A stretch of 64,000 bases of DNA, taken from positions 868,001 through 932,000 of the forward strand of contig JADJWY010000023.1 of the NCBI GenBank assembly GCA_016716085.1. Direction: 5' to 3'. Positions within the stretch are counted from its first letter, which is position 1; each line of letters begins with the position of its first letter. Shown here one piece after another: positions 43,092-51,989 of the stretch. This DNA is from Hahellaceae bacterium (GTDB lineage Bacteria > Pseudomonadota > Gammaproteobacteria > Pseudomonadales > Oleiphilaceae). Both the position numbers and the translations under genes were made by a program. The notes under the pieces were generated by a model. That model searched no databases and was not told the DNA's origin. It saw only the letters and a program-made list of their open reading frames with translations.

Positions 43092-43326
43092 GTGAGGTTT
43101 TGTGGGGAAATGTATCCAAATGTAACGATACACAGGGCGACGGGCGTGGGTCTTCAATAATGTGAATCCTTCCAAAGGGTTGGCAAGAATTCGGATCCTA
43201 GCTACTATTGCCTATACTTCCAAACGATATGACTGGCTAAAAAGTCAAATTACAATAAATGCCTCAAATAGGCTCTCAACGACAATTACAGCTGCATTCC
43301 CATATCAGCAAATACAAGAACAAAAT
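43092..43326. other. junction between the flagellin cluster and the glycan island
   Basis: No gene is supported here. Base composition becomes visibly richer in A and T from about 43,190. A frame open from 43162 into the cupin gene has no ribosome-binding site and no family resemblance in its first 55 codons. A possible promoter for the forward operon is TTCGGA (43190-43195), 17 bases, TATACT (43213-43218). Confidence 0.4.
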
Positions 43327-43683
43327 ATGAGTAAATTCAATACGATTCAAAAGCCTTGGGGCTTCGAAGAAGTCATAGAGCTAAATGAAAAGTACATGGT
43401 AAAAAGACTCACCATGTGGGCTGGGCACCGTTGCAGTTTGCAATATCACAACTTAAAGCGGGAAACCATCTATGTCCTGTCAGGTGTAATAAAAATCATA
43501 ACTGGGAGTACGCAGGAGACCCTGGAAGAAAAGCTCTATCGAGCAGGAGATGCCATTACTATTGAGCCCGGGGTAGTGCACAGAATGGAGGGAGTCGAAG
43601 ATTCCGTATACCTTGAGGCATCAACTCCGGAGATGGACGACGTTGTCCGATTGGTAGATGACTATCAACGAGCGCAAAAATGA
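43327..43683 (+). CDS. cupin, mannose-6-phosphate isomerase type II-like
   Basis: 118 residues. It looks like the C-terminal cupin of bifunctional ManC/AlgA enzymes standing alone: KPWGFEEVIE near the start, KRLTMWAGHRCSLQYHNLKR with His residues for metal, ETIYVLSGVIKI, and EPGVVHRMEGVEDSVYLEAS. Such cupins isomerise or epimerise phosphorylated sugars, or only bind them. The ATG at 43327 begins the conserved part; no clear Shine-Dalgarno is seen. Its stop overlaps the start of the nucleotidyltransferase (ATGA at 43680), so they are coupled and probably handle the same sugar phosphate. Confidence 0.8.
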   Translation: MSKFNTIQKPWGFEEVIELNEKYMVKRLTMWAGHRCSLQYHNLKRETIYVLSGVIKIITGSTQETLEEKLYRAGDAITIEPGVVHRMEGVEDSVYLEASTPEMDDVVRLVDDYQRAQK

Positions 43684-44213
43684 GTTACCGGGTCTGTATT
43701 CCTTGTGCCGGAACCGGCTCACGACTTGGCGGTATCACCAAATATATCAACAAATCACTCGTTAGTATCGCTCATCGACCTGTTCTAGCGCACCTGATTG
43801 AGCAATTTCCAGACGATACAGAGTTCGTTATTGCATTGGGCCACAAAGGTAACTTGGTTCGTGAATTCATAAAATTAGCCTATCCTCAGCGCACCTTCTT
43901 TTTTGTTGAGGTTGACCCATTCGAAGGACCAAACTCAGGTTTAGGCTTGAGCTTGCTAATGTGTAGCGAATACTTACAGCAACCTTTTATTTTCACCTCA
44001 TGCGATACACTGGTTCTGGGAACTATTCTCCCTCCGAATTCGAACTGGATTGGTTACGCTAATGTGAGTGATTCGGACCAATATCGAACCTTGGTGGTAG
44101 ACGAAGGGATCTGCAAGGACATTTGCGAAAAAAACCAGCCAGGATTTGAGTCTAGGCGAGCCTACATAGGTATTGCTGGCATAAAAATTATCAAGAATTT
44201 TGGCACGCAATGA
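43680..44213 (+). CDS. sugar-phosphate nucleotidyltransferase-like, N-terminal part of a split gene
   Basis: 177 residues. The nucleotide-binding start CAGTGSRLGGITKYINKSLV is a GxGxRL...K pyrophosphorylase signature, followed by PVLAHLIEQFPDDTEFVIAL and a TSCDTLVLG acidic metal site. The domain stops early. At the end the frame reads IIKNFGTQ-stop, whereas one extra T in the TTTT run near 44,199 would read IIKNFWHAMKQGGSEAI and run on into the next frame. The two parts are therefore probably one protein of about 525 residues: nucleotidyltransferase plus kinase-like domain. Stop and next start overlap (ATGA), so separate translation is also possible. Confidence 0.75.
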   Translation: MSYRVCIPCAGTGSRLGGITKYINKSLVSIAHRPVLAHLIEQFPDDTEFVIALGHKGNLVREFIKLAYPQRTFFFVEVDPFEGPNSGLGLSLLMCSEYLQQPFIFTSCDTLVLGTILPPNSNWIGYANVSDSDQYRTLVVDEGICKDICEKNQPGFESRRAYIGIAGIKIIKNFGTQ

Positions 44214-45259
44214 AACAGGGAGGTAGCGAAGCAATCGCTGGGGGTGAATCACATGGTCTCAAAGTGCTCATTGAAAGAGGTTTCGAGGTCCAGGCAAACG
44301 AATTTAAGTGGTTTGACACAGGCAATCCACAAGCGTTGGCTATAACTGCCGATGCCTACAAAGAACCCGATGCTCCAAATATTCTCGAAAAAAGCAACGA
44401 GGCAATCTGGTTTTTAGGCAATAGAGTTATAAAGTTTTCCGATGATCAACGCTTTATTGTAAACCGCGTAGAGCGAGCGAAAAGGCTTAAAGGTTTTGTC
44501 CCCGATATTATTGACAGTAGCTCCCATATGTACAGCTATTGCAAGGTTGAAGGTTCTGTACTTTCCGAGGTAATCACGCTACCGATGTTCAAAAGCCTGC
44601 TGGAACACTGCGAATATTTCTGGGCACCAGCGGAACTCAATGACAGAGCCCAATTAGTCTTCTACTCCTCTTGTCGACAATTTTATAAGGACAAAACGTT
44701 AGAGCGAGTAGACTTATTTTACAAGAACTTTTGCAAGATCGACAGCAATCTGCCCATCAATGGAGTTGACATGCCGACCTTGTCAACCCTGCTCGAGGAG
44801 GTCGACTGGGAATGGCTGTCCAGGGGAACCCCTGGACGCTTTCATGGAGACTTTCATTTTGAAAATATCCTTTGGAATAACACAACAAATCACTTTTCCT
44901 TTCTAGACTGGCGCCAAGACTTTGCGGGAGATTTAGATGTTGGAGATATCTACTACGACCTCGCAAAATTACTTCATGGATTGATTGTAAGCCATGGACT
45001 CATCGCGCATGGTCATTACTCGGTGTCCTGGTCATCAACACGTATCGATTTCGACCTCCATCGAACACAGGTTCTTGTAGAGTGTGAACGACAGTTTGGC
45101 ATGTGGTTGGACGAGAAGGGTTACGACAAACAAAAGGTGGGGCTGCTCACTTCAATTATTTATTTGAATATCGCTGCCTTGCACCATCACCCCTACTGCC
45201 TGCTATTGTACGCTCTTGGAAAGTCAATGCTGAGGAATTGCTTACGTGAAGGTTATTGA
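44210..45259 (+). CDS. remainder of the nucleotidyltransferase plus phosphotransferase (APH-like) domain
   Basis: 349 residues. The first 50 residues finish the nucleotidyltransferase fold (GFEVQANEFKWFDTGNPQAL), which supports a frameshift between this frame and the preceding one. From about residue 60 there is an aminoglycoside-phosphotransferase/choline-kinase-like domain, with the catalytic loop RFHGDFHFENILWNN and the metal motif SFLDWRQDFAGDLDVGDIYYDL. The pair of activities suggests that a sugar or polyol is phosphorylated and then activated with a nucleotide. It overlaps the following methyltransferase by 14 bases. Confidence 0.75.
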   Translation: MKQGGSEAIAGGESHGLKVLIERGFEVQANEFKWFDTGNPQALAITADAYKEPDAPNILEKSNEAIWFLGNRVIKFSDDQRFIVNRVERAKRLKGFVPDIIDSSSHMYSYCKVEGSVLSEVITLPMFKSLLEHCEYFWAPAELNDRAQLVFYSSCRQFYKDKTLERVDLFYKNFCKIDSNLPINGVDMPTLSTLLEEVDWEWLSRGTPGRFHGDFHFENILWNNTTNHFSFLDWRQDFAGDLDVGDIYYDLAKLLHGLIVSHGLIAHGHYSVSWSSTRIDFDLHRTQVLVECERQFGMWLDEKGYDKQKVGLLTSIIYLNIAALHHHPYCLLLYALGKSMLRNCLREGY

Positions 45260-46382
45260 ACGAAAAAAAGATGTTGTCACCGGAGATAATGAACTCGAGC
45301 CACTTCACTGCTTGCCAAATTTCCCGGTGTTTATGGGGTCAGTCGAAACATCCCCTGCAGAGGATCTTTCATTCGACATGGAGTGGTCTATTTCACGTAA
45401 CTCTGGCCTAATCCAACTTAGAAAATTGCTTCCTCTCGATGTGCTTTATCAAAGTCAAACTACAACAAGTGCTGTCGGTACCATATGGATGGAGCATCAT
45501 CGAGCATTTGCCGAATTTGTTGCCATATATTCCCCAAAAAGAGTCCTTGAACTTGGAGGTGCTCATGGGATTCTCGCTAAAGAATATGAGAAGTTTGACA
45601 CTATTCCCTGGACTATATTGGAGCCTAATCCTGCGCCAGTCCCCGAGAGTAACGCTCGCTTCATAAAGGGATATTTTGACGACAGATTTGAACTCGAGGA
45701 AGCTGTCGACGCCGTGGTCCACTCACATGTCTTTGAGCACCTCTACGAACCAGACGACTTCACTGCGCACCTTTCTGGTTTTATAGAGGTCGGGCAACTG
45801 ATGATTTTTGCTGTACCCCATTTACACGCATGGTTGAATAAAAAATTCACAAACTGCATTAACTTTGAACACACTGTGTTCCTGACTGAGCCATACATAG
45901 AGTATCTCTTGGCAAAACATGGTTTCAGAATTGATCGCAAGGAATATTTTCGCTGTGATCACAGCATATTTTATGCGTGTGTTAAAGACCAAAATGTGAA
46001 ACCTATAAAATTAGACCCATCCCTTTATCACGAGAATAAAAGGATTTATAAAGACTTTGTGCAGTACCACGAAGGATTAATCAAAGACTTAAACACGAGG
46101 ATCGCGCTTTCAAATAAGCCGGTGTATTTGTTTGGCGCACATGTGTTTGCCCAATATTTATTAGCGTTTGGGCTTCATTCGGAGAGCATTATAGGGCTTT
46201 TAGATAATGACGAAAGAAAACAAGGCAAGAGGCTCTATGGAACAACCTTAAAGGTATTCTCGCCACAGATATTACGAAAAAAACCAAATGCGGCGGTTAT
46301 ACTCAAGGCCGGCGTATATAACGATGAAATCAAGTGCGACATATTAACTAACATAAATCCAAATACCGAATTTTTTGAGTGA
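45246..46382 (+). CDS. C-methyltransferase-like protein with C-terminal Rossmann module
   Basis: 378 residues, GTG start inside the end of the previous gene. The AdoMet domain lies at about 90-240 (VLELGGAHGILAKEYEKF for motif I, AVVHSHVFEHLYEPDDF). The region before it (LRKLLPLDVLYQSQTTTSAV) resembles the sugar C-methyltransferase family, but the usual zinc cysteines are missing. The last 90 residues are a separate Rossmann-like module: KPVYLFGAHVFAQYLLAFG, then IIGLLDNDERKQGKRLYG. The same kind of module recurs in five other proteins of this island. Likely acts on the nucleotide-linked sugar made by its neighbours. Confidence 0.75.
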   Translation: MKVIERKKDVVTGDNELEPLHCLPNFPVFMGSVETSPAEDLSFDMEWSISRNSGLIQLRKLLPLDVLYQSQTTTSAVGTIWMEHHRAFAEFVAIYSPKRVLELGGAHGILAKEYEKFDTIPWTILEPNPAPVPESNARFIKGYFDDRFELEEAVDAVVHSHVFEHLYEPDDFTAHLSGFIEVGQLMIFAVPHLHAWLNKKFTNCINFEHTVFLTEPYIEYLLAKHGFRIDRKEYFRCDHSIFYACVKDQNVKPIKLDPSLYHENKRIYKDFVQYHEGLIKDLNTRIALSNKPVYLFGAHVFAQYLLAFGLHSESIIGLLDNDERKQGKRLYGTTLKVFSPQILRKKPNAAVILKAGVYNDEIKCDILTNINPNTEFFE

Positions 46383-47017
46383 ATTCCTTTAATAAATTCT
46401 CCAATTTTTTAAGAATTTTGCTAAACCAAGAATCAACCGGGCCACCAAAAACATACTCGCCAGCCCACCACCTTAATCTGATAACGGAGCGCACTGTGAC
46501 CTTCAAAGCTTTTATATTGGATGTGGATGGCGTAATGACATCTGGCGAGTTCTTTTATACCGCCGAAGGCAAAGTCATGAAAATTTTCGGACCAGACGAT
46601 CATGATGCTCTTTGCCTATTAAAGCCTTATCTAGAAATTCGTTTCGTCACCGGCGACAAGAATGGTTTTGCCATATCCAAAAAGCGTATCGTCGACGACA
46701 TGAAAATGACGCTGGATTTGGTAAGCACTACGGATCGAATTCGCTGGATAAGCCATCTCTATGACCCCAATACAGTCATTTACATGGGCGATGGGATATT
46801 CGATCACTATGTTTTCAGTGCAATTGGATATGGTATAGCACCGGCAAATGCAGATAGAACTGCGAAAGCCTACAGCGACTATGTAACCGAAAGACGCGGC
46901 GGTGATCGTGCTGTAGCTGAGGCCTGCCTTCATATTCTTGAGCGATTTTTCAAACCTTATAATCCAGAGGAGAAACTGGACAGCGATATAAAGTTTTCGG
47001 GTAAATGGCATGCTTAA
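46379..47017 (+). CDS. HAD phosphatase, KdsC-like
   Basis: 212 residues from a GTG that overlaps the previous stop (GTGA); a later GTG at 46495 would give a 173-residue protein, the usual KdsC size. The HAD motif I is FILDVDGVMTSG, motif II FVTGDKNG, and motif III/IV YMGDGIFDHYVF. Late HADHAD-type segment GIAPANADRTAKAYSDYVTE matches the KdsC group, which removes the phosphate from 3-deoxy-octulosonate 8-phosphate or similar acid sugars. Fourth gene of the forward operon. The extra 39-residue N-terminus is unexplained. Confidence 0.85.
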   Translation: MNSFNKFSNFLRILLNQESTGPPKTYSPAHHLNLITERTVTFKAFILDVDGVMTSGEFFYTAEGKVMKIFGPDDHDALCLLKPYLEIRFVTGDKNGFAISKKRIVDDMKMTLDLVSTTDRIRWISHLYDPNTVIYMGDGIFDHYVFSAIGYGIAPANADRTAKAYSDYVTERRGGDRAVAEACLHILERFFKPYNPEEKLDSDIKFSGKWHA

Positions 47018-47178
47018 TTAACAAAATCATTTAACGCTTTATGTTGAAGACGACAAACAATCACATACACTAATTTCATGATAAGTTAATTATTTTATGC
47101 CACGTAACGTAGGTTCATACCATACATCTTTGAGCCGTTGGTACATGAGCAACTTTTTTCTATGGTGAGGATAACAGG

Positions 47179-47994
47179 TTGTTTGAGATAGACGATGCCA
47201 CCCGACGCACGTGCTCGGTAGTGCGGCAATATTTCGAATCAATGGAACTAGACTATGACCTGCCGAAAGGCCTCTCGACTGCCATGATATGCATGACACC
47301 ACGCTCAGGTAGCACATACTTGGGCTCGCTATTCAGGGAAAATGGCTTAGGTGATGCTAAGGAGCACCTGCGAGTAGCAGGCAACCAAATGCGAGACTTT
47401 GTCAAACAGTGTGGAGCAAAGTCTTACGGAGATTTTATAAGGGCTTTAGTTGAGGGCTATTCCAGTTCAAACTATTTCTCTATCAAAGCTGACTGGCTCC
47501 AGTTTCGCCCTTTTTATCATTTTGGTGGCTTCCAAAAATATTTCCAAAATGCCAAGTTTATTTACCTGAGCCGTAAAGACATCCTTTCGCAAGCCATATC
47601 TCACTTTATAGCGGGACAAACTGGATACGGCCATACTACGCAAACTAAAGATAGCAATAAGTTTGAATTACTGCAGTTCGACTACAAGGGGATACTTGCT
47701 GAAATTTCGGAAATTCAGTCCCGCGCCAAGGCCTGGGAAATGTTCTTCTCTTTGGAACGTATTGACCCCCTGCGGCTTTATTACGAAGATCTACGAGATA
47801 ATCCGGCAGGGACCTTGACTCAAATCGTAGCATTTTTGAATGTCGAACTACCCAAAGTCCCCACTCTTGATACCGAGTATCGGAGTGTAGAAACCCACCT
47901 TAACCATGAATTGCGGCAGAAGTTTATTGGCCAGTTTCGCCGTGAACAACTGGAGGTAGGAAGACATCAATCGAATAATCCAACTAAATCCTAA
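47179..47994 (+). CDS. sulfotransferase (Stf0-like)
   Basis: 271 residues. The 5'-phosphosulfate loop is MICMTPRSGSTYLGSLFREN, and the 3'-phosphate site is KFIYLSRKDILSQAISHF. The late WEMFFSLERIDPLRLYYEDL segment is typical of Stf0/NodH-like sulfotransferases. These transfer sulfate from PAPS to a carbohydrate, so a sulfated glycan is implied. The TTG at 47179 has GAGG eight bases upstream. It stands alone after a 160-base AT-rich gap and has lower GC than the core genes. Confidence 0.85.
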   Translation: MFEIDDATRRTCSVVRQYFESMELDYDLPKGLSTAMICMTPRSGSTYLGSLFRENGLGDAKEHLRVAGNQMRDFVKQCGAKSYGDFIRALVEGYSSSNYFSIKADWLQFRPFYHFGGFQKYFQNAKFIYLSRKDILSQAISHFIAGQTGYGHTTQTKDSNKFELLQFDYKGILAEISEIQSRAKAWEMFFSLERIDPLRLYYEDLRDNPAGTLTQIVAFLNVELPKVPTLDTEYRSVETHLNHELRQKFIGQFRREQLEVGRHQSNNPTKS

Positions 47995-48075
47995 ACTAGC
48001 AACGCACCGCAAAGTGATGCCAGCCAGGATCCAACTCCCTACCCCCTGACAATTCCCATATAAGGCTAAATTGAG

Positions 48076-49729
48076 ATGCAAACCAGGCCTAAGAATTTCG
48101 CGTTAATCGGTGGTCTTTTGAGAGACGAACTAGAATTTCGGCTAACCTTTTCCCGCATTCTTGAGGCACGCAATGAGGGCATCATAGATGAAATTGTGCT
48201 TTCAACCTGGGATGGTGAAATTGATAAATTTCCGGGTTTACGCCAAAGCCTATATCGGCAAGGTATTCACCTTGTCGAAGGCGCGATGCCCCCCTCAATC
48301 CTATGGAAATACTTGGCCACAAAATAAAGCTTTGGATCAAGGGCTTCGAATCATTCCAGATGATGCCGCAGTATGGAGACTTAAAACTGATCGAACTTCT
48401 CATTTGCTCAAGGCATTCCTACCGAGCTTGTGTTCCGGCCCTCCATCAGCTCAGGCTTTTGGGGCTGTGACACCCATTTTTGGTCACAAAATCTGTGCTA
48501 CGGCGATAGTTTCCAGTTTACCCTTTTATGCTGCCGACATTGCCTTCTACGGCATGAAAAAAGATTTGCAAAAACTGGTGACCTATGACGGGGTGTTCGA
48601 CAACATTTTTGCGGGCTTCGGAGCTGAACATCGGTTATGGACACAGCCCTTTTTAAAAGCTTTCCCCACGCTACAAACGGTCTACGAGCGCATCAACATA
48701 AAGGCTTTGTCCACTCAAGTAATCAACGCCGCCCGCAATGGATCAATTCTGCCGACAGCAATTGTGCATTTGTATGCATTTTACTGGACTAATTTATTCG
48801 CCAATATTCAAACCGTTGACAAGATGATCAAAGCCCCAGATGGAGCGATGTCATTTGTCAGTGCGCTGGGCGGCAATATGACCAACGGGGTCAGAAGTGG
48901 CGCAACGGCATCCAAAGAATTTACTGTCCAAGTCACAGCTTTTAATCATCCTGAGTCTATTGCGCAGCTAGTGAATTCGCCAGTATCTGACGGGACGGCC
49001 AATTCTTCGATTTATCTTTCAGCCCTCCATGCCATAAAAGCTGGAGAATTGCCTGCGCCCGACTGGACCGATTTACATCCTGACACTCTGACAGATTTTG
49101 CTAAACGGACACTACCAACTGTCGCTTTTCAACCATTCCGCTTCTCTAAGGGAGTGGCCGCGGTTGATCAAAGTCAGGACACACAATACAACGACGGAAT
49201 ATTCTGTCAGCAAACGTTACAACGAGTAGTGTCCGGCATGATAGGATCGGAGAAGATAAGCGATGCCAGCCTTGCAGTCATAACTGACTACTTACGAAAA
49301 CTCTCTAATGGCGCTGATAGCGGGATGGTCTATTTCCAATTGGGTGACTATTTTCTCAGCCAGTCGCTACTGAAAAATAATGATGCTTACGAAGCCAAAT
49401 CGTTGGCCCACTTATTCTTGCTTAGATCAGCCCGAGACGTTTTCCCTCAAGCAGCCGCATTTTTAGGCTTGATTGCGCTAAGCGGAAACCTTGATTCCAA
49501 GCATGTTGAACAAGTTCGATATGCAGTTCGCAACGCCGCCATAAGGGATTGTGGGATGGCGCAATATGTTTTCTCTCTCATGATTACAAATGGCTGGTTT
49601 TCCGAAGAGAGTGTCTCTACAGCCGATTACTGGATTGAACGTGCACGCCAGAACGAATTCACCGCCGACAAATTAGATTCCCGTTTTTCCATCGAAAGTT
49701 TAGCTCTCGGCAACACGCTTCAGGGTTAA
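48076..49729 (+). pseudogene. WavE-like glycosyltransferase-type protein, frameshifted
   Basis: The gene begins at 48076 (FALIGGLLRDELEFRLTFSR, IVLSTWDGEIDKFPGLRQSL) but this frame stops at 48327. From about 48290 the frame starting at 48188 carries the continuation (PQSYGNTWPQNKALDQGL, AAVWRLKTDRTSHLLKAFLP) to 49729. The joined sequence runs collinear with the paralogue at 49726-51267. The switch falls at a run of six C at 48291-48296; five C would restore one frame of about 550 residues. The STW and RxDxxxH..L patterns resemble WavE-type LPS core transferases; this is a weak assignment. The C-terminal part is helical with Sel1-like features. Error or real inactivation cannot be told apart here. 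Confidence 0.6.
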
Positions 49730-51267
49730 GCCGGAGCATGATTTTTCCTTTCGGCTAACCTCTGCCAGTGATGCCAATCCTGTGTAACAGAGGTTATGTC
49801 ATGATTTCTCAAAAGGCGGGCTAATGCCTCTTGCGCTTCCTTGTCATCCATAGCTGCCGCGCGAAAGTACCATTCAGCGGCAGCATTCAAGTCTCCCTCA
49901 CACTCCATTAAGCGGCCATATTCTGTCTGTGCAGGACGATATTTACGAGCCGCAGATTGATGTAACCAGTACTTTCGTGATTGCGGATCGAGTGGGAGCC
50001 AATCACCAACCTCATACCCTTTCGCAAGTCTAAAGCAAATCACTTCCATAGACATATCATGGCAATGCGCGCGGATAAAGGCGAGAGCATCGGACTGACA
50101 GTCCACGTTTAAACTCTCATCTACAACATTTGAAACGGGTAAAAGGCTGTTGACTTCACTTCTCTCATTGGGCTGGTAGATGTTCGTCGCGAAGCGAAAA
50201 AGACTATCTCCAGAATAACCCACAGGTAAATCTGCGAAATAGTCTCGTTGAATCGAATGCAATTCGCCCATCTTTACGTGACGTCGGGAGTATGCATTAT
50301 CCTGCATTCTCTCTAACGCCGCATATAATGGCTCATTCGAAGGATCTGATCTCATTTCTTTTCCGACTAATCTACCCAGCAGGGTATCGCTGTAGACGAC
50401 AAGATGTGTAGTCTGAGTCAATGGCACGATGCGTAACACCGTGTCGTCAACACCTGTAAACACATCTTTCACCGACAAACTCAACACTTCAGAAGCCTCA
50501 GATACAATTTCAAAGTTATAAAAAATCATCAATATATTTGCAGCTAAGACATCGTGAATCAGATCAGGAATTTTTTCCAGCTGACCCTCTTGGTAACATT
50601 CGATAATGAATCGTGACATCCTACGGCAATGAAAATATTCAAAATATTGTCTAAGAATTGGAATGTGATTTAAAAAAGGCCAAGAAAACCAACGAATTTC
50701 GGCATTGGCCGTTCCTGGAAAAAAGACCCAGTCGTAAATCAGGTCAATTTGAATCAAACTACGCAAATCTTCTTTTTGGCCAAAAAAAACCATGTCACAG
50801 TGGCAGAATGGTAAAGAAAGAGAAGCTGATATTATCGCTATCCTGGATTGAAGTATGGTGTACGGCGAATCGTTTGCTAACGCTGTGAGTCCACGTCGAA
50901 GCACGGATCTAAAGAGTCTCAGCAAATGCAAACACTTATCGCTTCTCATTTTCAGAATTGCTGAGCCATTTGGACATAGCCCCAAAGCTGCATCAAGTAG
51001 CCTATGCTGGCGATAAGAATTGCCCGCGCCAGACTCCTTGATATCTGGTACAGAGACAACAATGATACCCACCTTCACGAGTTCATCGCGTAGCGAAGGA
51101 TACTTACGAAAGCCATCATGCCAGGTCGAAACTACAATACCCTCCAGAAGACCTTCTTGACGGAGTGAAATAGCGGCATTCAAGGACATATCAAACTCGA
51201 ACTTTGACCGAATAGCGCCACAAATGATCGCCCATGAGGAACCCATATTGTCGACTCCTAAACCCAT
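49726..51267 (-). CDS. WavE-like glycosyltransferase-type protein with Sel1-like tail
   Basis: 513 residues, an intact paralogue of the gene to its left. Residues 10-200 hold the WavE-like part: AIICGAIRSKFEFDMSLN, EGIVVSTWHDGFRKYPSLRD, AILKMRSDKCLHLLRLF, and FCHCDMVFFGQKEDLRSLI. The final 80 residues look like Sel1 repeats (SAARKYRPAQTEYGRLMECE, AAAEWYFRAAAMDDKEAQEA), a protein-protein contact element. The two paralogues face each other and their TAA stops share the palindrome TTAA at 49726-49729. The likely role is in glycan assembly; the donor and acceptor are unknown. Confidence 0.6.
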   Translation of the reverse strand: MGLGVDNMGSSWAIICGAIRSKFEFDMSLNAAISLRQEGLLEGIVVSTWHDGFRKYPSLRDELVKVGIIVVSVPDIKESGAGNSYRQHRLLDAALGLCPNGSAILKMRSDKCLHLLRLFRSVLRRGLTALANDSPYTILQSRIAIISASLSLPFCHCDMVFFGQKEDLRSLIQIDLIYDWVFFPGTANAEIRWFSWPFLNHIPILRQYFEYFHCRRMSRFIIECYQEGQLEKIPDLIHDVLAANILMIFYNFEIVSEASEVLSLSVKDVFTGVDDTVLRIVPLTQTTHLVVYSDTLLGRLVGKEMRSDPSNEPLYAALERMQDNAYSRRHVKMGELHSIQRDYFADLPVGYSGDSLFRFATNIYQPNERSEVNSLLPVSNVVDESLNVDCQSDALAFIRAHCHDMSMEVICFRLAKGYEVGDWLPLDPQSRKYWLHQSAARKYRPAQTEYGRLMECEGDLNAAAEWYFRAAAMDDKEAQEALARLLRNHDITSVTQDWHHWQRLAERKNHAPA

Positions 51268-51383
51268 ACTATTGAAAAATGCCTGATACAGCTTCTACCG
51301 AGACACTAGTCATACACAGCAAACGATTGTTGCTACCCTTACACAAACCCGGCACCTTTCCAAGATAAACCAGAACATAATTG

Positions 51384-51399
51384 GTTATTGGCCAATAAC
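51384..51399. promoter_or_regulatory. 16-bp perfect palindrome, operator candidate
   Basis: GTTATTGGCCAATAAC lies in the 200-base gap between the divergent starts at 51267 and 51468. It is fully symmetric without a spacer. It could control either gene; no regulator gene is near. Confidence 0.4.
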
Positions 51400-51467
51400 G
51401 CGCTACTATTCATGAAGTAGGTTACGGTCCAGTCCATTAACAATAAGCACAAGATATAGTAGTTCCA

Positions 51468-51929
51468 ATGATAGTCATCCTTGAAGAGCAATTTACAAAC
51501 GCCATTTCCGGGCAGGTGTTACTCAAGCGCTTTCGCAAAGCCCCGTTAACCCTGAACTTTCACACAGTGTTTGGGAACAAAGACTACTTTGAAAAATTGC
51601 TCGAAATTGAGCCGGGCGTATCGATTACATATCATTTCAGTAACGGCGAGATTAGCTCGTTACCGGAGCAGCCCTCCTTACTGATTCCCAAAATAGCTAT
51701 CTCGTCCAATTCTGCCCTTAAGCGAGGCGAACTTATTGAAACGCCAGGGCCTCGGCCTGTCATTGCCCGAATTACAAATATACAAGGCGCCTGGGTAAAG
51801 GCTGAGCACCTTTACTCTTGGATAAAGGGCAAAAAGATTGAGTTGAAAACCACATTAATTGACAAATTTCCTATAACTGGAGGAAATACTGAAGAGTCTG
51901 AACATATGATATCCTTGTATCCGTTTTAA
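51468..51929 (+). CDS. hypothetical protein
   Basis: 153 residues of unknown family. It starts MIVILEEQFTNAISGQVLLK and is rich in beta-type strands (NFHTVFG, SITYHFSNGEISSL, PRPVIARITNI, GAWVKAEHLYSW). There is no signal peptide, membrane segment or obvious catalytic motif. No convincing Shine-Dalgarno is seen before the ATG. Codon use is AT-leaning as in its neighbours. It is isolated, between a divergent WavE-like gene and a convergent glycosyltransferase. It could be a small accessory or fold partner; no function is proposed. Confidence 0.5.
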   Translation: MIVILEEQFTNAISGQVLLKRFRKAPLTLNFHTVFGNKDYFEKLLEIEPGVSITYHFSNGEISSLPEQPSLLIPKIAISSNSALKRGELIETPGPRPVIARITNIQGAWVKAEHLYSWIKGKKIELKTTLIDKFPITGGNTEESEHMISLYPF

Positions 51930-51989
51930 AGTTGTACACAGCTTGGCTGAACCTAACGTTAGTTCTCCCATTCTGGCCAAAGAGTTTTA

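Noticed and set aside
43162..43326. N-terminal extension of the cupin gene
   Set aside because: No ribosome-binding site and no resemblance to cupins; conserved sequence starts at the ATG at 43327.
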